Below, piece by piece: positions 7,248-10,000 of a stretch of 10,000 nucleotides of DNA. The first letter of the stretch is position 1, and every line of letters starts with the position of its first letter. The translations under genes and the position numbers were made by a program. Location of the stretch: assembly GCA_015478945.1 (NCBI GenBank), contig JABUQX010028491.1, positions 27,501 through 37,500 on the forward strand, in the 5' to 3' direction. The notes under the pieces are model-generated. The model ran no database searches. It had not been told where the DNA came from and saw nothing but the letters and a program-made list of their open reading frames with translations. This DNA is from Trachelipus rathkii (Eukaryota > Arthropoda > Malacostraca > Isopoda > Trachelipodidae).

Positions 7248-8162
7248 AGCAAGAATATAATATAAATAATAATAATATATAATTATATTATAATAATAAA
7301 ATAAATTAAATATAATTAAATAATATATAATATATTATAATATAATAAATATATATTAAATAATATAATATATTAATTAATTAAATAATAAATATAATTA
7401 TATAAGTAAATATATAGTAATATAATATAAAAAATAATAATAAAATTATAATTAAATTATCACTATAATAATTAATTAATATTATATTAATAATAAATAA
7501 ATAATAATAAGTTAGTATAAATAAATTAATTAATAATAATATAATAAATATATAATAATAATAATAATATAATTAATATAATAATATTAATAATTAAAAT
7601 AAATATATAATAACAAAGATTTTTTATTATAATATGGTATGATTATGATAATTAAACAAATTATTCTGACTTTAATATTATTATTAATTCCATCAATTAT
7701 ATTCTAAATTATTATTATTACACTATTACTTTATATTATCAATTATTATATATTAATTATTTAATTTATATATTTATATTATTATATATTATATTATTAT
7801 TAAATGCATAGCGGTAATAGTATAAAAAAATATGGATATTAGTAATATTGTTTTATATTAATTGTTAATTATTTGAGATTATTTTTTATTATGATGATTA
7901 TTATTAAATTATTATTAATTATTATTATTAAATTATTATTTAATTTATTATTATATTATTTACGTAATTAATTAATATTTTCCTCTATTTAGTAAATTTT
8001 TTTATTTATCATCATCATTTATTATTTATTTTTAATTATCATTATTTATTATTTAATTTATTAATTATTATTTTATATATATATATTGTGAGTGTAATTA
8101 TTGATTAAATTATTTATTATTACATTATTCTAATTCCTAATTATTAATTTTAATTATTATAG
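7248..8162. repeat. Extremely AT-rich block with a switch from A-rich to T-rich strand
   Basis: About 900 bases are almost free of G and C. From 7248 to about 7612 the plus strand is dominated by AAT, AATA and TAATA words; from about 7618 to 8162 it is dominated by TTA, ATT and TTAT words. The switch is at ATAACAAAGATTTTTTATT (about 7610-7628). This could be a worn large inverted repeat built of AAT-type simple sequence, or two independent simple-repeat expansions. A few GC-containing islands remain at 7800-7825 (GCATAGCGGTAATAG) and 8087-8095 (TGTGAGTG). No gene is possible here. Confidence 0.7.
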
Positions 8163-8640
8163 AGTGATATATCTGAATTAAAGTTTCTAAAAAAGTCCTC
8201 TTTTATACTCACCCCGATTTATACATACGATAGTTTTGCCCTCTCTCTACTCTCAGACATATATAAGCGTAGAGAAAATTCTTAAATTCCCAAAAACTGG
8301 GTCTCGTCTGTGGAAGAAATTTTTTTTTTCCACCCATTAAACACACATTAACGCCTGGTAAATTTCATCAGTATTAATTATTTACACTTTTCACAAAGTT
8401 CGTTCTATACATCTAATTGACTTCCTGACTGCTTTTCAATGTACACAATACAATGCGTGGAACAGGAACCCCTAAATTGAAAGCCTAATTTTCTTCTCTC
8501 TCTTTTTTTTTTCATCTGGGTTGGGGGTGGGAAGGGGATATAGATAGATGAGTTATACTGGATTGGAGGGAGCTTGAAACTAGGAGGGTGAGAATATAAA
8601 GAGTGTAATAGATTAATTAATATAGGATCTATAGATTATT
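8163..8640. other. Unique sequence of mixed composition, no gene recognised
   Basis: It contains a CT-rich patch (8231-8255), a run of ten T (8321-8330), a second CT/T-rich run (8493-8513) followed at once by a G-rich stretch TTGGGGGTGGGAAGGGG (8521-8537). No open frame of meaningful length is present. Confidence 0.45.
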
Positions 8641-8830
8641 TTATATTACTAGCATTAGGTTATTGTGAATATTATAATATATATTATATATTTAAATATA
8701 TATATATTAAATATTATATATATATAATAATTATACTTATAATATAGTATATATATATACATATTATATATATATATATATATATTATTAATTAATATAA
8801 TATATATATATATATATATATATTATTATA
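8641..8830. repeat. AT-rich degenerate (AT)n block
   Basis: Several short AT runs (8696-8709, 8717-8725, 8748-8758, 8767-8787, 8801-8822) are separated by ATTA, TTAA and ATTTAAAT. ATTTAAATATATATATATTAAAT (8688-8710) is nearly self-complementary. It looks like an older, interrupted relative of the clean AT arrays elsewhere in the window. Confidence 0.75.
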
Positions 8831-10000
8831 GTATGTTTTGATTAGTGTGTTAGTAGTGTGGTATATAGATTAATTACCCTATTATACCTAATTGGTTTAC
8901 ACTGAGATCACAAATTATTGTGCTTTTTATAATTATTATATTTATTTCTCACTTATACAGTACCAGCTAAAAATAAAAATAAATTACTATTATATAAACG
9001 ATATTCTTCTATGGCACTATTAATAACGGGCTGTATTTTATAGTGATTTGTTACGTTATCGTTTTTTTTTATGTTTTTGAGTTTTTTTATAGCATACTAT
9101 TTTACTGGAAATGATATAAGTCTATGTACCATTACGAGAGGACACTTACACAGTGATCACCGCTGAATAGGGTAGGGGCCAGTTAATCTACTATATGGAA
9201 TGTTGTAGGTTCGTTCATCTCAACTAAATATTATTTGTCTCAACCCAAAACCTAATGGTTCGAGAGGCTTGTTCTCTGAGTGCCAATTTACAGAGAAAGT
9301 GACTAATTGAGAGAGTGTTAATCGAGTAGCATTAGGAAAAACTCTCGTATTTCCTATTTACAACATCACTTAACTTAATTTCCATTTATATATGAGACTC
9401 GAATCGTTGCAGGGAGATAATACTAATTACGAACAGGTAGGTCAGAACCTTTACTAATGATAAGAATATGATGATCACCAACCGGCTTGGATTATCTTAC
9501 TATGTAATAAAAAATTTCTGAGTCGACTATTGCACCGATAAAAACATCTCTATAACTTTTTGCAAATCTGCCTTATTCCTACCTCTATTTATTATCGCTC
9601 ATGGCGGATCTGTACCTATTTTCCTTCTGATAAAAGCCACAATTATTATATTCAATGACCTCTTATTTTTTTATCCACATATTCTATATACACCACCTGA
9701 GGATCATGAATTATCTGGAGCATACCCTCCTATTCCATACTGCTACCTTCATCCTCTATCGATTAACATCCTATAATCTTTACCTTTGTTACAAAATAGA
9801 TAACAGAGAAGCAGTCAGAGAGAAGAAATTCCGCACTGAGTAATCTCTCTCTAATTAGAAATCGCTTGTCGAGATATAAGTCGGACCCTCGTGATTACGC
9901 CCACATTTCCACCTCCGCCTGCTTGAGCGAGGAGATCTCAGGAGCGTGATTTTGAGTCTGAGCGCATAGACCTCAGCTCAAATACTCTTACCTCTATTGT
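8831..10000. other. AT-rich unique sequence, no gene recognised
   Basis: No tRNA-like A and B boxes, no domain-bearing frame and no tandem repeat are found. One frame of 62 codons (9655-9843) starts MTSYFFIHIFYIHHLRIMN and is dominated by AT-rich codons, so it is probably chance. From about 9870 the sequence becomes GC-richer, which may be the start of something continuing beyond the window. Confidence 0.4.
9951..9982. repeat. Short inverted repeat (hairpin) near the right edge
   Basis: TTTGAGTCTGAG (9951-9962) pairs with CTCAGCTCAAA (9972-9982): eleven base pairs with one bulged T and a 9-nt loop. It has no T run after it and no known function; it is recorded because it sits in the GC-richer edge. 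Confidence 0.4.

Noticed and set aside
9655..9843. 62-codon frame near the right end
   Set aside because: The codons are AT-driven and hydrophobic or aromatic, no domain or splice context is seen, and the length is compatible with chance.

Overview
This window looks like intergenic, repeat-saturated DNA from an arthropod, most plausibly a decapod crustacean such as a penaeid shrimp. Three things point there. There is a block of (AACCT)n, whose complement is the arthropod telomere unit TTAGG. Long dinucleotide microsatellites are extremely dense ((AT)n, (CT)n) and two long (ATT)n tracts are present. There is also a decayed Jockey-type non-LTR retrotransposon. The species assignment is inference. 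I see no intact protein-coding gene, no tRNA or rRNA and no CRISPR array; most open frames run through (TA)n as Tyr-Ile repeats, (CT)n as Arg-Glu repeats or (TTA)n as poly-Asn, and are artefacts.

Layout. 1-322 is pyrimidine-rich and unrecognised. 323-790 holds two (AT)n arrays separated by a unique segment with six copies of TAACGGA. 823-1655, minus strand, is the degenerate 3' end of a Jockey-like ORF2 with several frameshifts. 1690-1846 is (AT)n then (ATT)n. 1847-2099 contains two diverged tandem copies of a 135-bp unit. 2243-2723 holds two more (AT)n arrays.

2725-4316 is the most interesting part: a roughly 1.6-kb element with long imperfect terminal inverted repeats (about 270-310 bp each) that contain the same small hairpin motif pointing outward from both ends. 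Its interior carries a TTAGG-type satellite block and an approximately 30-nt periodic array of GTCGACA motifs. No transposase or reverse transcriptase is visible, so it would be non-autonomous or a derived composite.

4351-5187 is microsatellite country again ((CT)48, (AT)n, a 101-bp duplication, a G-rich purine tract and about 40 units of ATT). 5188-6430 is mostly unique sequence with a GC-rich patch (5904-6187) that may be a decayed coding fragment. 6430-7015 is strongly pyrimidine-rich. 7248-8162 is almost pure A/T with a change of strand asymmetry near 7615. 8163-10000 is AT-rich unique sequence without recognisable genes, becoming more GC-rich at the right edge.

There is no operon or pathway here. 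The pieces are related by mobile-element and satellite biology: transposon ends repeatedly abut microsatellites.
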